Of a stretch of 64,000 nt of DNA, positions 1-8,822 are shown piece after piece. The notes under the pieces were generated by a model. It made no database searches, was not told the origin of the DNA, and saw only the letters and a program-made list of their open reading frames with translations. Numbering within the stretch: the stretch's first letter is position 1; each line of letters opens with the position of its first letter. Position numbers and translations under genes: made by a program. This DNA is from Christensenella sp. UBA7588 (GTDB lineage Bacteria > Bacillota > Clostridia > Christensenellales > CAG-917): contig DLKM01000020.1 of assembly GCA_002478945.1 (NCBI GenBank), forward strand, positions 1-64,000, read 5' to 3'.

Positions 1-60
1 CCTGAGGAAGGGGGAAACTTTCATTTATTATATTTTTGACAAGTACACAACTAAATAAAG

Positions 61-226
61 CGTCCAAACAGATGAATAACGCGAAAGCACCCCGAGGGAC
101 GCAAACCCAACGTACATAAGCGTACGTGATTTGCGAAACTCGGGGTGCTGTAAGAAACGAAGTGACGGAATAGCGATTGCTACGCTATGCGTCAATCGCG
201 TCCAAAGTTATTCGCTGTTTGGGCGT
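61..226. repeat. Compound palindromic element after hypA
   Basis: Outer arms at 61-80 and 207-225 are imperfect inverted copies sharing CCAAACAG and GAATAAC. Inside is a long hairpin at 86-149 (AGCACCCCGAG pairing with CTCGGGGTGCT, then CGCAAA/TTTGCG and ACGTAC/GTACGT), and a smaller CGATTG/CAATCG hairpin near 171-200. The element ends next to the hypA stop codon, so it could act as the operon's terminator, although the T-run on the minus strand is short. Its shape also fits a MITE- or REP-like repeat. Bases 1-60 hold nothing recognisable. Confidence 0.6.
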
Positions 227-227
227 T

Positions 228-572
228 TTATTCTACGAGAATTTCTTTGATTTGAACTTCATTCCCTTTCAAAAGATAAGTATGTTCACTTCCGCAATGG
301 GGACAAATCTTGCCGTATTGAACGGTGGGATACTCTTTTTTGCAATCCTCGCAGTAGGTAACGGCAGGAATGGTCTCCACTTCCATTTTACAACCTTTGA
401 GAAGGTCGGTGCGGTTGGCGTTCCAGTTCCAGCAATCGATGAGTTGGTCGTTGACGACGGTAGAAACTTCCCCGATTTGCATAACGACCTTTGCAATTTT
501 GGACGCATTGTTCTTGCGAGCGACGTCGCTCACAATATCCGCGATGTGGAAAACCACTCCTAACTCGTGCAT
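228..572 (-). CDS. hypA: HypA nickel metallochaperone
   Basis: This 114-residue protein has the usual HypA length. It begins with MHELG, whose Met-His-Glu binds nickel in the family, and carries the structural zinc site as two CxxC pairs (C74/C77 and C90/C93). HypA hands Ni(II) to the large subunit of [NiFe]-hydrogenase together with HypB. It is last in a minus-strand operon, nine bases after the oxidoreductase, with an AGAGG ribosome site before the ATG. No hydrogenase structural gene lies in the window, so the client enzyme is unknown. Another nickel enzyme is possible. Confidence 0.95.
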   Translation of the reverse strand: MHELGVVFHIADIVSDVARKNNASKIAKVVMQIGEVSTVVNDQLIDCWNWNANRTDLLKGCKMEVETIPAVTYCEDCKKEYPTVQYGKICPHCGSEHTYLLKGNEVQIKEILVE

Positions 573-581
573 AATTACCTC

Positions 582-3443
582 TTATTTGTTTGCCTTTTTG
601 GCTTTTTTAGTTGCTTTGACGTACTCTTTGTGTTTCTTTTGAGACGCTTTTTCTTCGGCGGTCTTTTTGCCAAAGACGATTCTGAATCCACGCTTGATAG
701 CATACGGCAAGATTTTCTTGAACTTGTCCTCGCTACGAACCATAGTGGAGCATTCGGGATGGTCTCTATGGAGATGAATTGCGTCAAATTCGCACTTGGT
801 GGTGCAGATACCGCAACCGATGCACTTGTTCTCGTCTACGACGCTTGCGCCGCAACCGAGGCAACGAGACGCTTCGGTGTGAACTTGCTCTGCCGTGAGA
901 GTGCCGTGCAAATCTCTGAAGGAGTGTTTGTCGCCTTCGAGTTCTTTTGCTTCTTGTCTGCCGGCGGTGTCGTAACTGTCGATGACGATGTTGTTCTTGT
1001 CGAGTTCGATGAAGTCGCGACGATTGCGTCCGATAGTCATACTCGTGCCGGGTTGTACGAATCTGTGGAGAGATACAGCCGCGTTCTTACCTGCTTCGAT
1101 TGCGTCGATAGCAAATTTCGGACCGCTGTACACGTCGCCGCCGACGAAGATGTCGGGTTCTGCCGTTTGATACGTGAGAGCGTCAGCGACAGGATAATTG
1201 CCGTGATGGAACTCAACCTTCGTGCCTTTGAGCAAGTCGCCCCAAACGACGGTTTGACCGATTGCAAAGATGACATTTTGAGCTTCGACTGTGATGGTGT
1301 CGTTCTCGTCGTATTGAGGATTGAATCTCTTTGTGACAGGGTCGATTACGCTGAGGCATTTCTTGAATACGACCGCTTTGACGGTGCCGTCCTCGTTCTT
1401 GAGGATTTCTTTCGGACCCCAACCGTTGTTGACCGTAATGCCGTCCGCAAGTGTTTCTTCGACTTCTTTCTTGCTTGCGGGCATCGTGTCGCGAGATTCG
1501 AGGCAGTACATACCGACGACGTCGCTACCGAAACGAACAGCCGTGCGTGCGCAGTCAACTGCAACGTTACCGCCACCGATGACGACGGTTGCGCCGTTCA
1601 TCTTTCTGTCGTGATTTTCGGTTGCCTTGTGCAAGAAGGAAACTGCCATATCCGTGCCGATTGCGTCCTCGCCCGGAACTCCCGGCAATCTGCCGCCTTG
1701 GCAACCGATTGCAACGTAGAACGCTTTGTAACCTTGCTCGCGAAGTTCGGGAATAGTCACGTCTTTGCCGACGTCTACACCGCACTTGAATTCGACGCCG
1801 AGTTCACGCAAAATGTCGATTTCTGCCTCGATAACGTCTTTTTCGAGTTTATAGGACGGAATACCGTAAGTGAGCATACCGCCGAGTTTTTCGTTCTTTT
1901 CGAAAACGGTGGGTTTGTAACCCTTGGTTGCAAGATAGTATGCGCAAGAAAGACCTGCGGGACCTGCGCCGATGATTGCAATTTTTTGCGACCATTGTTT
2001 GTCGACGTTGGACGGAATGACCACTTCGGGAACGTATCTCGTTTCCGCGTGCAAATCTTGCTCTGCGATAAACTTCTTGATGTCGTCGATTGCGACTGCT
2101 TCGTCAATAGTTCCTCTCGTGCAAGCAGCTTCGCAACGCTTGTTGCATACGCGGCCACAGATTGCGGGGAACGGATTGTCCTTTTTGATGAGAGCAAGCG
2201 CTTCTCTGTATTTGCCTTCTTTTGCTTTGCGGATATAACCTTGAACCGCGATGTGTGCGGGGCAAGCGACCTTACAGGGAGACGTACCCGTTTCATAGCA
2301 GTTGATACGGTTCTTATCTCTGTAATCTTCATCCCATTTATCGGGACCCCAACTGAGGTTGTCGGGAAGTTCGTGTTTGGGATATTTGATTTCGCCTTGC
2401 TTCGTGCAAAGTTTTTGACCGAGTTTGACTGCGCCTGCGGGGCAATACTCTACGCACTTACCGCAAGCCACGCATTTGTCTTTCTCGACGTGAGCGACGT
2501 ATGCGCTTCTGGACATATTCGGCGTATTGAAAAGTTGTGACGTACGCAATGCGTTGCAGATGTTGACATTGCAGTTGCAGATTGCGAAAATCTTGTCTTG
2601 ACCGTCGATGTTGGTAATTTGATGCACAAAGCCGTTCTTCTCTGCGTTGCGGAGGATTTGCATAGCCTCCTCGTAGGTTATGTCACGGCCTTTGCCCGTC
2701 TCGCGGCAGTAGTCAGCCATATCGCCGATACCGATACACCACTCCTCGCAGCTGTCTCCGCAACCTTCGCCGAGTTTTGCGCGACCGTAACGGCAAGAGC
2801 AGATACCTACGCCGAGGTGTCCTTCATACTTTTTGAGCCAGTAAGAAAGATGCTCGATGTCGATTGTACCGTTTTCCATCTCGATTGCTTTTTCGACGGG
2901 GATAACGTGCATACCGATACCTGCGCCGCCTGCCGGAACCATAGGTGTGACCATAGTCAACGGCAAATAGGTCATTCTTTCAAAGAACATTGCAAGTTCG
3001 GGATGGTCGTCGAGTTGTTTCTTAATCATATTCGTGAACTCGGCAGAACCGGGAACGAACATAGGAAGACAATAACGACGTTCGCGTTTTGCGCCCGGAA
3101 TGGGACCGTCATCGTTATACTGGTCGCCGTAATCGTATTCCAAAAGTCCGATGTGGCTCATTTCGTCGAGAAGTTTTTGAAGGTCCTCCGCTTTGTATTG
3201 CGGATTGAGTTTCAACATTTGCTCGAACGTATAGTGATGACGCACTTTCATTGTGAGTGCGACGTCCGCCATCTCGTCGGTTACGAGGCAACGAAGTCCC
3301 CAATATTCGGGGTCGTTTGCTGTCACGCCTTTAATCTTGTGGTCGATACAGTCCGTGATTTTTCTTGCCAATTTGAGAATTTTCTCACTCGGATTCGCTT
3401 CTCCCATATATTTGGGGACGAATGCTTTGCTCATCTCAGCCAT
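582..3443 (-). CDS. Multi-[4Fe-4S] GltD-like FAD/NAD(P) oxidoreductase
   Basis: This is a 953-residue cytoplasmic redox protein. Residues 1-300 are a poorly known N-terminal region with cysteine clusters (ICSC near 215, then C228, C232, C236 and CNCNVNIC at 289-296). Next come a ferredoxin motif (C324, C327, C330, C334), a GltD-type [4Fe-4S] domain (cysteines 382-441), an FAD fold (GAGPAG at 492-497), an NAD(P) fold (GGGNVA at 623-628), the GGD FAD loop at 768-770, and a C-terminal ferredoxin motif (C874, C877, C880, C884) with a Lys-rich tail. The core resembles glutamate synthase small subunit and related electron-transfer flavoproteins. Its place between hypB and hypA suggests electron exchange with a nickel enzyme. 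The substrate is unknown. Confidence 0.85.
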   Translation of the reverse strand: MAEMSKAFVPKYMGEANPSEKILKLARKITDCIDHKIKGVTANDPEYWGLRCLVTDEMADVALTMKVRHHYTFEQMLKLNPQYKAEDLQKLLDEMSHIGLLEYDYGDQYNDDGPIPGAKRERRYCLPMFVPGSAEFTNMIKKQLDDHPELAMFFERMTYLPLTMVTPMVPAGGAGIGMHVIPVEKAIEMENGTIDIEHLSYWLKKYEGHLGVGICSCRYGRAKLGEGCGDSCEEWCIGIGDMADYCRETGKGRDITYEEAMQILRNAEKNGFVHQITNIDGQDKIFAICNCNVNICNALRTSQLFNTPNMSRSAYVAHVEKDKCVACGKCVEYCPAGAVKLGQKLCTKQGEIKYPKHELPDNLSWGPDKWDEDYRDKNRINCYETGTSPCKVACPAHIAVQGYIRKAKEGKYREALALIKKDNPFPAICGRVCNKRCEAACTRGTIDEAVAIDDIKKFIAEQDLHAETRYVPEVVIPSNVDKQWSQKIAIIGAGPAGLSCAYYLATKGYKPTVFEKNEKLGGMLTYGIPSYKLEKDVIEAEIDILRELGVEFKCGVDVGKDVTIPELREQGYKAFYVAIGCQGGRLPGVPGEDAIGTDMAVSFLHKATENHDRKMNGATVVIGGGNVAVDCARTAVRFGSDVVGMYCLESRDTMPASKKEVEETLADGITVNNGWGPKEILKNEDGTVKAVVFKKCLSVIDPVTKRFNPQYDENDTITVEAQNVIFAIGQTVVWGDLLKGTKVEFHHGNYPVADALTYQTAEPDIFVGGDVYSGPKFAIDAIEAGKNAAVSLHRFVQPGTSMTIGRNRRDFIELDKNNIVIDSYDTAGRQEAKELEGDKHSFRDLHGTLTAEQVHTEASRCLGCGASVVDENKCIGCGICTTKCEFDAIHLHRDHPECSTMVRSEDKFKKILPYAIKRGFRIVFGKKTAEEKASQKKHKEYVKATKKAKKANK

Positions 3444-4116
3444 TGATGTTTTCTCCTTTACCGAAAAACTTTATTCTATTGTACAATGTATTCTCCAACA
3501 AGTCCACGCCCTCTCCCGTTTTTGCGCTTACGGGGAAAATTTGCGCGTTCTCGTTTAGATTCTTAATGTGTTTTTCAAACGCTTGCATATCGAAATCGAA
3601 TGCTTCGAGCGTATCGATTTTCGTAACGACGACGATGTCGCATTTTTCAAACATAAGCGGATATTTGAGCGGTTTGTCGTCTCCCTCGGGTACGGACAGA
3701 AGCATCATATTGAGATGTGCGCCCGTGTCAAACTCCGCAGGACATACGAGATTGCCTATGTTTTCAAGCACGATAAGGTCGGTTTTGGGAAAGTCCGCTT
3801 GCTTTAGTGCGTCCGCAACCATTTGCGCGTCTATGTGACAAAGTCCGCCGTTGTGAATCTGCACGCTTTCCACTCCCGCGTTTTCGGCAATACGTCTTGC
3901 GTCCACGTCCGTTTCGATGTCGACGTCCATAGCTACGATGTCGAGCGACTGCTTCATATCGCGAATGAGTCTTGAAAGGAGCGTGGTTTTTCCGCTTCCC
4001 GGGGACGACATTACGTTGAGCATAAACGTGCCTTGCGCTTTTAACGACGCCCTAAGCTCGTCGGCAACCTTGTCGTTGTTTGAAAAAACGCTTTCTTTTA
4101 CGGATATAACTCTCAT
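3436..4116 (-). CDS. hypB: HypB GTPase, second tandem copy
   Basis: This 226-residue nickel-insertion GTPase has a P-loop (SSPGSGKTT), the metal-site Cys-His (GGLCH) and Cys-Pro (NLVCP), and VTKID as the guanine-specificity motif. The start MRVISVKES is chosen because its ATG overlaps the upstream hypB stop as ATGA; a longer reading would add non-HypB sequence. It overlaps the next gene by eight bases. The N-terminal CxxCGC nickel site of E. coli HypB and the His-rich stretch of other HypBs are both absent. Clearly related to the upstream copy but divergent, so this is not a recent duplication. Confidence 0.93.
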   Translation of the reverse strand: MRVISVKESVFSNNDKVADELRASLKAQGTFMLNVMSSPGSGKTTLLSRLIRDMKQSLDIVAMDVDIETDVDARRIAENAGVESVQIHNGGLCHIDAQMVADALKQADFPKTDLIVLENIGNLVCPAEFDTGAHLNMMLLSVPEGDDKPLKYPLMFEKCDIVVVTKIDTLEAFDFDMQAFEKHIKNLNENAQIFPVSAKTGEGVDLLENTLYNRIKFFGKGENING

Positions 4117-4787
4117 TTCAACGCCTCTTTCCACTCGCGGTATTCTCCGAAAATCCACTCTGCGAGTTCTTCTACGCCCTCGCCCGTTTTGGACGATACG
4201 AGAAAGACTTTTGCGTTCGGATTGATTTTCGCAAGACGTTCTTTGCATTTATCCACGTCGAAATCGAAGTATTTTGCCGTGTCGATTTTGGTAATTACCA
4301 ACACGTCGCAACTTGAAAACATCAACGTGTATTTGAGAGGCTTATCGTCGCCCTCGGGGATTGCGAGCAACGCCATCTTGAGATGTGCGCCCGTATCGAA
4401 TTCGGCAGGACAGACGAGATTGCCGATATTCTCCAAAAACACGATGTCCTCTTTCGTACCGAACTCCTTAAAGCCCTGACGAGACATATCCGCGTCAAGG
4501 TGGCACATTCCGCCCGTGTGGAGTTGAATGGACTGCGCGCCCGCTTCGCGAATCGTGTATGCGTCGACGTCTCCGTCAATATCCGCTTCCATAACTCCCA
4601 CCGCGCATTTGTCTTTGAGCGCGCCTATAAGTTTGACAAGCAACGACGTTTTGCCGCTACCGGGCGCAGACATCACGTTGATGTAAAAAACGCGTGCGGC
4701 GTCGAGTTCGGAACGCAGTTTTTTTGCGTCGGCGTCGTTGTCCTCGAGGATAGTCCTTTTCAAATCGATTGTACGAATTAAATCCAT
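4113..4787 (-). CDS. hypB: HypB GTPase, first tandem copy
   Basis: At 224 residues this is the first gene of the hyp operon. It has a P-loop (GSGKT at 43-47), metal residues C95-H96 and C126, and TKID at 166-169. HypB uses GTP hydrolysis to drive nickel delivery with HypA. The N-terminus lacks a high-affinity nickel motif. The two HypB copies may form a heterodimer, since HypB works as a metal- and GTP-dependent dimer in the family; that is inference. A promoter lies 20-50 bases upstream. Confidence 0.94.
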   Translation of the reverse strand: MDLIRTIDLKRTILEDNDADAKKLRSELDAARVFYINVMSAPGSGKTSLLVKLIGALKDKCAVGVMEADIDGDVDAYTIREAGAQSIQLHTGGMCHLDADMSRQGFKEFGTKEDIVFLENIGNLVCPAEFDTGAHLKMALLAIPEGDDKPLKYTLMFSSCDVLVITKIDTAKYFDFDVDKCKERLAKINPNAKVFLVSSKTGEGVEELAEWIFGEYREWKEALK

Positions 4788-4808
4788 AATTATCTTTTTT
4801 AGAAATAT

Positions 4809-4837
4809 ATTATATCACTACGATTTTTTAATTTCAA
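4809..4837 (-). promoter_or_regulatory. Promoter of the hyp operon
   Basis: On the minus strand TTGAAA (4832-4837) and TATAAT (4809-4814) are 17 bases apart. Transcription would begin near 4802, about 15 bases before the first hypB ATG, leaving a very short leader. Confidence 0.7.
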
Positions 4838-4937
4838 TACTTTTATATCGGTTTTTTGCAGTATAAAACTGTAAAAATCCATTCATTTAGGTTTTAATGT
4901 CCTTTTTCTATGCATTTTATAAGTTGTGAGACGTTAT

Positions 4938-4989
4938 CATACGTTTGTATGCAATCGGGGTTGACACGCTCGGGTTTTGGCATTAAAAT
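4938..4989 (+). promoter_or_regulatory. Promoter and palindrome before the M28-like gene
   Basis: TTGACA (4961-4966) and TAAAAT (4984-4989) are 17 bases apart. Just upstream is the inverted repeat CATAC-GTTT-GTATG (4938-4951), a candidate regulator site. No regulator gene is adjacent. Confidence 0.65.
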
Positions 4990-5015
4990 AAAACCATAAA
5001 TTTCAGGGGGCAACT

Positions 5016-6428
5016 ATGAATATCGAAAAATACTGCGACGCACAAAAAATCGCCAACGATATGGACGTTATGAACTCTTTCGGCATACGTCTTACGGGCA
5101 CCGACGCTCAAAACGATTTTTGCAAGTGGATAAAAGAACAAATCGCGCAAATGGGCTACGAAGTCCACACCACTCCGTACGAATTTGACCGTTGGACTTG
5201 CGACGAATGCTCGTTGAGCGTCGACGGCAAAGACGTACACGTTTCCTCTCCGTTTCCTTACAGCGGACTTACGGGAAAAGACGGCGTAACGGCAAAACTC
5301 GTTGAAGTCGGCAATCATCCTCTCGGTTTTGCGAGAGCGAGAGGCAAAATCGCAGTTTGTCATATAAAGAATCTGAGCAAAATCAGCAGTAAAATCGCTT
5401 TCGACAAGCGCAAATCCTATCCTGCCGACCTCGAAATAGAAAAGAGTTACAGAGGCCCCGTCAGCACGTCTTTCGTAAAGACGTTGCTCACGTTCTGGGC
5501 GGCGCAACTTTCGGGTATGAAAGGTATGATTTGCGTCTGGGAAGATATGTCCGACCAAATGGTTGAAGGACAAGTGCTTAACTTCATTTTACACTACCTC
5601 AAAGTGCCTATGGTCTGGGTCAACCAAACCGACGGAAAAACCGTGTTAGATGCCGCAAAAGCGCACAAAACCGCAACCTTGAAACTTGTGGGAAAACTTG
5701 AAAAAGCGCACACCGAATCTTTCTATGCGATACTCAAAGGCAAGAAGGAAACCAACGAGGCAATCATCGTAAACACGCACACCGACGGATGCAATTTCTG
5801 CGAGGAAAACGGCGCAATCGGCATTCTTCCGATGATGAAATACTTCAAAGAAAACCCGATTGACAGAAACATCGTCTTTGCGTTCGTAACGGGACACTTC
5901 CGTCTCCCCTCCTTCCGCACGGGTACCGACCAAGCAACGTCCAAATTCCTTGCCGACAACAAACAGGTGTGGAAAGGCAAAAAAGGCGGCCTCAAAGCGG
6001 TTGCGGGTTGCGCCGTGGAACACCTCGGTTGCACCGAATGGAAAGACGTTGACGGCGTGTATAAGATGACCGACCCCATTGACGTGGAACTCGTGTACAC
6101 GGGCAATAAAACGGTCGACGACGTTTATTACGAGGCAATCAAAGACAGAGACAACGTGCGCACGCTCACTTTGCGCGGACATAATATGCTTCATTTCGGC
6201 GAAGGACAACCTCTTTTCAACAAACATATTCCCGAAATCGCCTTGGTAACCGCTCCCGACTATCTCTGCTCCGTTGCGGACAATCATCATATGGACAAAT
6301 TCAATCTTACGCTGATGTGCGAACAAATAGGCACGTTTATCCGTTGCGTGGAACTGCTTGACAAAAAGAGCGCGAAACAACTCGGAAAAGCGCAAGGCTA
6401 TTCAATCGGTCTCGGAAAGTTGAAATAA
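5016..6428 (+). CDS. M28-like metallopeptidase family protein, altered active site
   Basis: This 470-residue protein has no signal peptide and is probably cytoplasmic. The layout resembles M28 aminopeptidases: an N-terminal part, a lid-like insertion around residues 80-230, then HTDG followed by EENGAIGIL, which matches the metal-binding HxD and D-N-x-x-G region. A late DNHHMDK sits where the last metal His is expected. The usual Glu-Glu pair after the next strand reads VTGHF instead, and the bridging Asp position reads Glu-Asn, so catalysis may differ or be lost. The ATG follows CAGGGGGCAAC. The gene stands alone with its own promoter and terminator. Confidence 0.6.
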   Translation: MNIEKYCDAQKIANDMDVMNSFGIRLTGTDAQNDFCKWIKEQIAQMGYEVHTTPYEFDRWTCDECSLSVDGKDVHVSSPFPYSGLTGKDGVTAKLVEVGNHPLGFARARGKIAVCHIKNLSKISSKIAFDKRKSYPADLEIEKSYRGPVSTSFVKTLLTFWAAQLSGMKGMICVWEDMSDQMVEGQVLNFILHYLKVPMVWVNQTDGKTVLDAAKAHKTATLKLVGKLEKAHTESFYAILKGKKETNEAIIVNTHTDGCNFCEENGAIGILPMMKYFKENPIDRNIVFAFVTGHFRLPSFRTGTDQATSKFLADNKQVWKGKKGGLKAVAGCAVEHLGCTEWKDVDGVYKMTDPIDVELVYTGNKTVDDVYYEAIKDRDNVRTLTLRGHNMLHFGEGQPLFNKHIPEIALVTAPDYLCSVADNHHMDKFNLTLMCEQIGTFIRCVELLDKKSAKQLGKAQGYSIGLGKLK

Positions 6429-6542
6429 GTCAAGCGAGTCGAACGAATCGAACGATTTTGACAAATCAAACAAACCAAACGAATAAATAAGTTTCATTAG
6501 TTAAACTACCCCAACGAGTCGAATTAGTAAACAATTCAATAT

Positions 6543-6605
6543 AAAAAAGCCCGTATCTAACGGGCTTTTTTGTTCTTATTCGAGTGTGGGCAACCCCACC
6601 TTTTT
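6543..6605. terminator. Convergent terminators
   Basis: GCCCG-N7-CGGGC (6549-6565) is flanked by A6 and T6 and can stop transcription from both sides. A second hairpin, GTGGG-CAAC-CCCAC (6586-6599) followed by T5, works on the plus strand. Bases 6429-6542 contain only short AT-rich direct repeats around CGAA and CAAA. Confidence 0.85.
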
Positions 6606-7581
6606 ATCTGTCCTCTCTGAAGTAAGACGTGCCTAATGCCGCAGGCGGTTGCGTCTCGCGCTTGTTTATCGTGCTTGTGATGATAAGCACCACAATCGTA
6701 ACTATATACGGAAGCAATTTGATAAACTCTTTGAGAGCGGCGTTCGACGAGGGCGCAAAGAAATCGGGAATGAAATACAAAAGGCTGAACACGATTGAGC
6801 CGAGAATGCCCCAATTAGGCTTCCACACCGAGAAGATGACGAGTGCGACGGCAAGCCAGCCGAATCCTTCGAGCGTCATTGCTATATTGCCCGTAGAACC
6901 GCCGTTTGCGTCCATAATATAGAACAATCCGCCAAGCCCCGTTACGGCGCATCCGATGATTGTCGAAAGGTATCTGTATTTTGATACGCTTATGCCTGCC
7001 GCGTCAGCGGTTGCAGGGCTTTCGCCGACGGCGCGCAAGGACAATCCCGTTCTCGTTTTCTTGAAAACTATCGCGACGATAATCGCTATTGCGATTGCCA
7101 AATAGAACATCGTGCCGTACGAGAAGAACAGTTGAGTAAACCAGTTGTCGTTTGCGCAAGGGAACGATTTGATAAAATACTTGCTCGCTTCGGAAAAGCC
7201 AGTTGCGGCAGATTCGTCCAACTGCCCCAATACGAACTTGTTTAGTCCTACGCCGAACGTGGTTATGGTAAGACCGACGACGTTTTGATTGCAACGCAGA
7301 GTTACCGTAAAGAAACTGAACAGCGCGCCCGTCAATCCTCCGAAAAGGATAGCCGCCAAAATCGGAAGGAACACGGCAAGGAAGCCGTTCATCTGCGACA
7401 AATCGGAGAGCGAGCGAATATACCACAATTCTCCGAGGCAACCGCCAATTGCGCCGATGCACATAACGCCAGGAGTGCCGAGATTGAGGTGTCCGCTCTT
7501 TTGCGTAATCGTTTCGCCAGTAGAGCCGTAAGTAAATATTGCGCTGAATCTTATAGATTCTCTCAAAAACGTAAGGAACAT
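6604..7581 (-). CDS. Nucleoside ABC permease, NupQ/YufQ type
   Basis: This 325-residue integral membrane permease of the BPD_transp_2 family has many hydrophobic helices and the GHLNLGTPGVMCIGA segment typical of the nucleoside branch, which pairs with BMP-type binding lipoproteins. It is last in the operon. Its ATG shares one base with the stop of the partner permease (TAATG), implying coupled translation. With xpt at the head of the operon, purine nucleosides are the likely cargo, though some BMP systems move other compounds. Confidence 0.88.
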   Translation of the reverse strand: MFLTFLRESIRFSAIFTYGSTGETITQKSGHLNLGTPGVMCIGAIGGCLGELWYIRSLSDLSQMNGFLAVFLPILAAILFGGLTGALFSFFTVTLRCNQNVVGLTITTFGVGLNKFVLGQLDESAATGFSEASKYFIKSFPCANDNWFTQLFFSYGTMFYLAIAIAIIVAIVFKKTRTGLSLRAVGESPATADAAGISVSKYRYLSTIIGCAVTGLGGLFYIMDANGGSTGNIAMTLEGFGWLAVALVIFSVWKPNWGILGSIVFSLLYFIPDFFAPSSNAALKEFIKLLPYIVTIVVLIITSTINKRETQPPAALGTSYFREDR

Positions 7582-8822
7582 TATGCATTAACCTCCTCTG
7601 CGTCGCTTTGAACGGATTGCGCCGTTTCGCTTATCTCGGCGTTCTGCTCGTCTGCGGAAACGCAAGTTTCAGCGTCGTTTTTTGCGTCTTTATCCGTCGA
7701 TTCGGTTGAATCGTCGGTTTTTTCGCTTTTACCGTGTTTTTTGAATAACGTCGTATTGAACTGAATGCGATAATTAACGAAAAACTCGCAAGCAATCAAT
7801 ACGAAGAAGAACACGCCCGTAATGATTTCAGAAAACGACGAACCGAGTCCGAACTGCGAACCTGCAAAATCGGAACCGATGTCGAAGAACTGCACTATCA
7901 AAGACGTGACTACCATTGACACGGGATTGAAGTTTCCGAGCCAACTTACGAGAATTGCAGTAAAGCCCAAGCCGCCTGCCGTCGAGGTAGAAATCGTGTG
8001 AGCGGGAGTACCCGCAACGAAAATCCAACCTGCCACGCCCGCGAGCGCGCCCGACATAATCATCGTTCTGATAATGACTTTCGGCACGCTGATACCGATA
8101 TATTTTGCGGTATTTTGGCTTTCGCCGACAACGGATATTTCGTAGCCGTGCTTGCTGAACTTGAGATAAATTGCCATAATAACGGTTATAACTGCAACTA
8201 TGATTATGTTGAGAATATAGTTATATTTGCCGATTTTGGGGAATGCGCCGTATTCCAAAACGCCCAACACTTGCGAACCGCTTTTAACCCACGAAGCGAT
8301 GCAGATTGACACAAGTCCCATTGCGACGTAGTTCATCATAAGCGTGAAAAGCGTTTCGTTGGTATTCCATTTGGCTTTGAAAAGCGCAGGAATCGCGCCC
8401 CATATTCCGCCGCCGAGAACAGCCGCAAAGAACATAATCAGCACGAGCAGCGAATTGTGGACTTTTCCTCCGAGATACATAATGCAAACGACGCTCATAA
8501 GCGCGCCCATAAGCACTTGACCTTCCGCGCCGATGTTCCAAAACTTCATTTTGAAAGCGGGAGTTATCGCAAGGGCAATCAAAAGCAACATTGCCACGCC
8601 CTGCAAAAACTTGATTATACGAGTGGGCGTACCTAGCGTACCCACAAACATATTCTTTATAAACTCTCCGAAAGAGTTAGGCTTGAAGATGCAACTGACG
8701 ATTGCGCTGATAATCAATGCAACGATTACCGCCGCCGCGCGCACGAGCCACGACTTCCACTTTGCGTTGTCCGTGCGTTTTGAAATATGCCATAGCGAGT
8801 TGTGTGCGAGTTTATTCAGCAT
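7581..8822 (-). CDS. Nucleoside ABC permease, NupP/YufP type
   Basis: This 413-residue permease pairs with the downstream one. It has a long cytosolic N-terminus leading to the first helix, the FWNIGAEGQVLMGA motif of nucleoside BPD_transp_2 permeases, and a charged 65-residue C-terminal tail rich in Asp, Glu, Thr and Ser. It overlaps the upstream ATPase gene by 11 bases. Its ribosome site (GAGGAAG) lies inside the ATPase coding end. Confidence 0.88.
   Translation of the reverse strand: MLNKLAHNSLWHISKRTDNAKWKSWLVRAAAVIVALIISAIVSCIFKPNSFGEFIKNMFVGTLGTPTRIIKFLQGVAMLLLIALAITPAFKMKFWNIGAEGQVLMGALMSVVCIMYLGGKVHNSLLVLIMFFAAVLGGGIWGAIPALFKAKWNTNETLFTLMMNYVAMGLVSICIASWVKSGSQVLGVLEYGAFPKIGKYNYILNIIIVAVITVIMAIYLKFSKHGYEISVVGESQNTAKYIGISVPKVIIRTMIMSGALAGVAGWIFVAGTPAHTISTSTAGGLGFTAILVSWLGNFNPVSMVVTSLIVQFFDIGSDFAGSQFGLGSSFSEIITGVFFFVLIACEFFVNYRIQFNTTLFKKHGKSEKTDDSTESTDKDAKNDAETCVSADEQNAEISETAQSVQSDAEEVNA

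Noticed and set aside
567..2540. 657-codon open frame on the plus strand opposite the oxidoreductase gene
   Set aside because: It is antisense to a gene with clear FAD and iron-sulfur motifs. Its product is Cys/Val/Phe-rich with no domain and no ribosome site.
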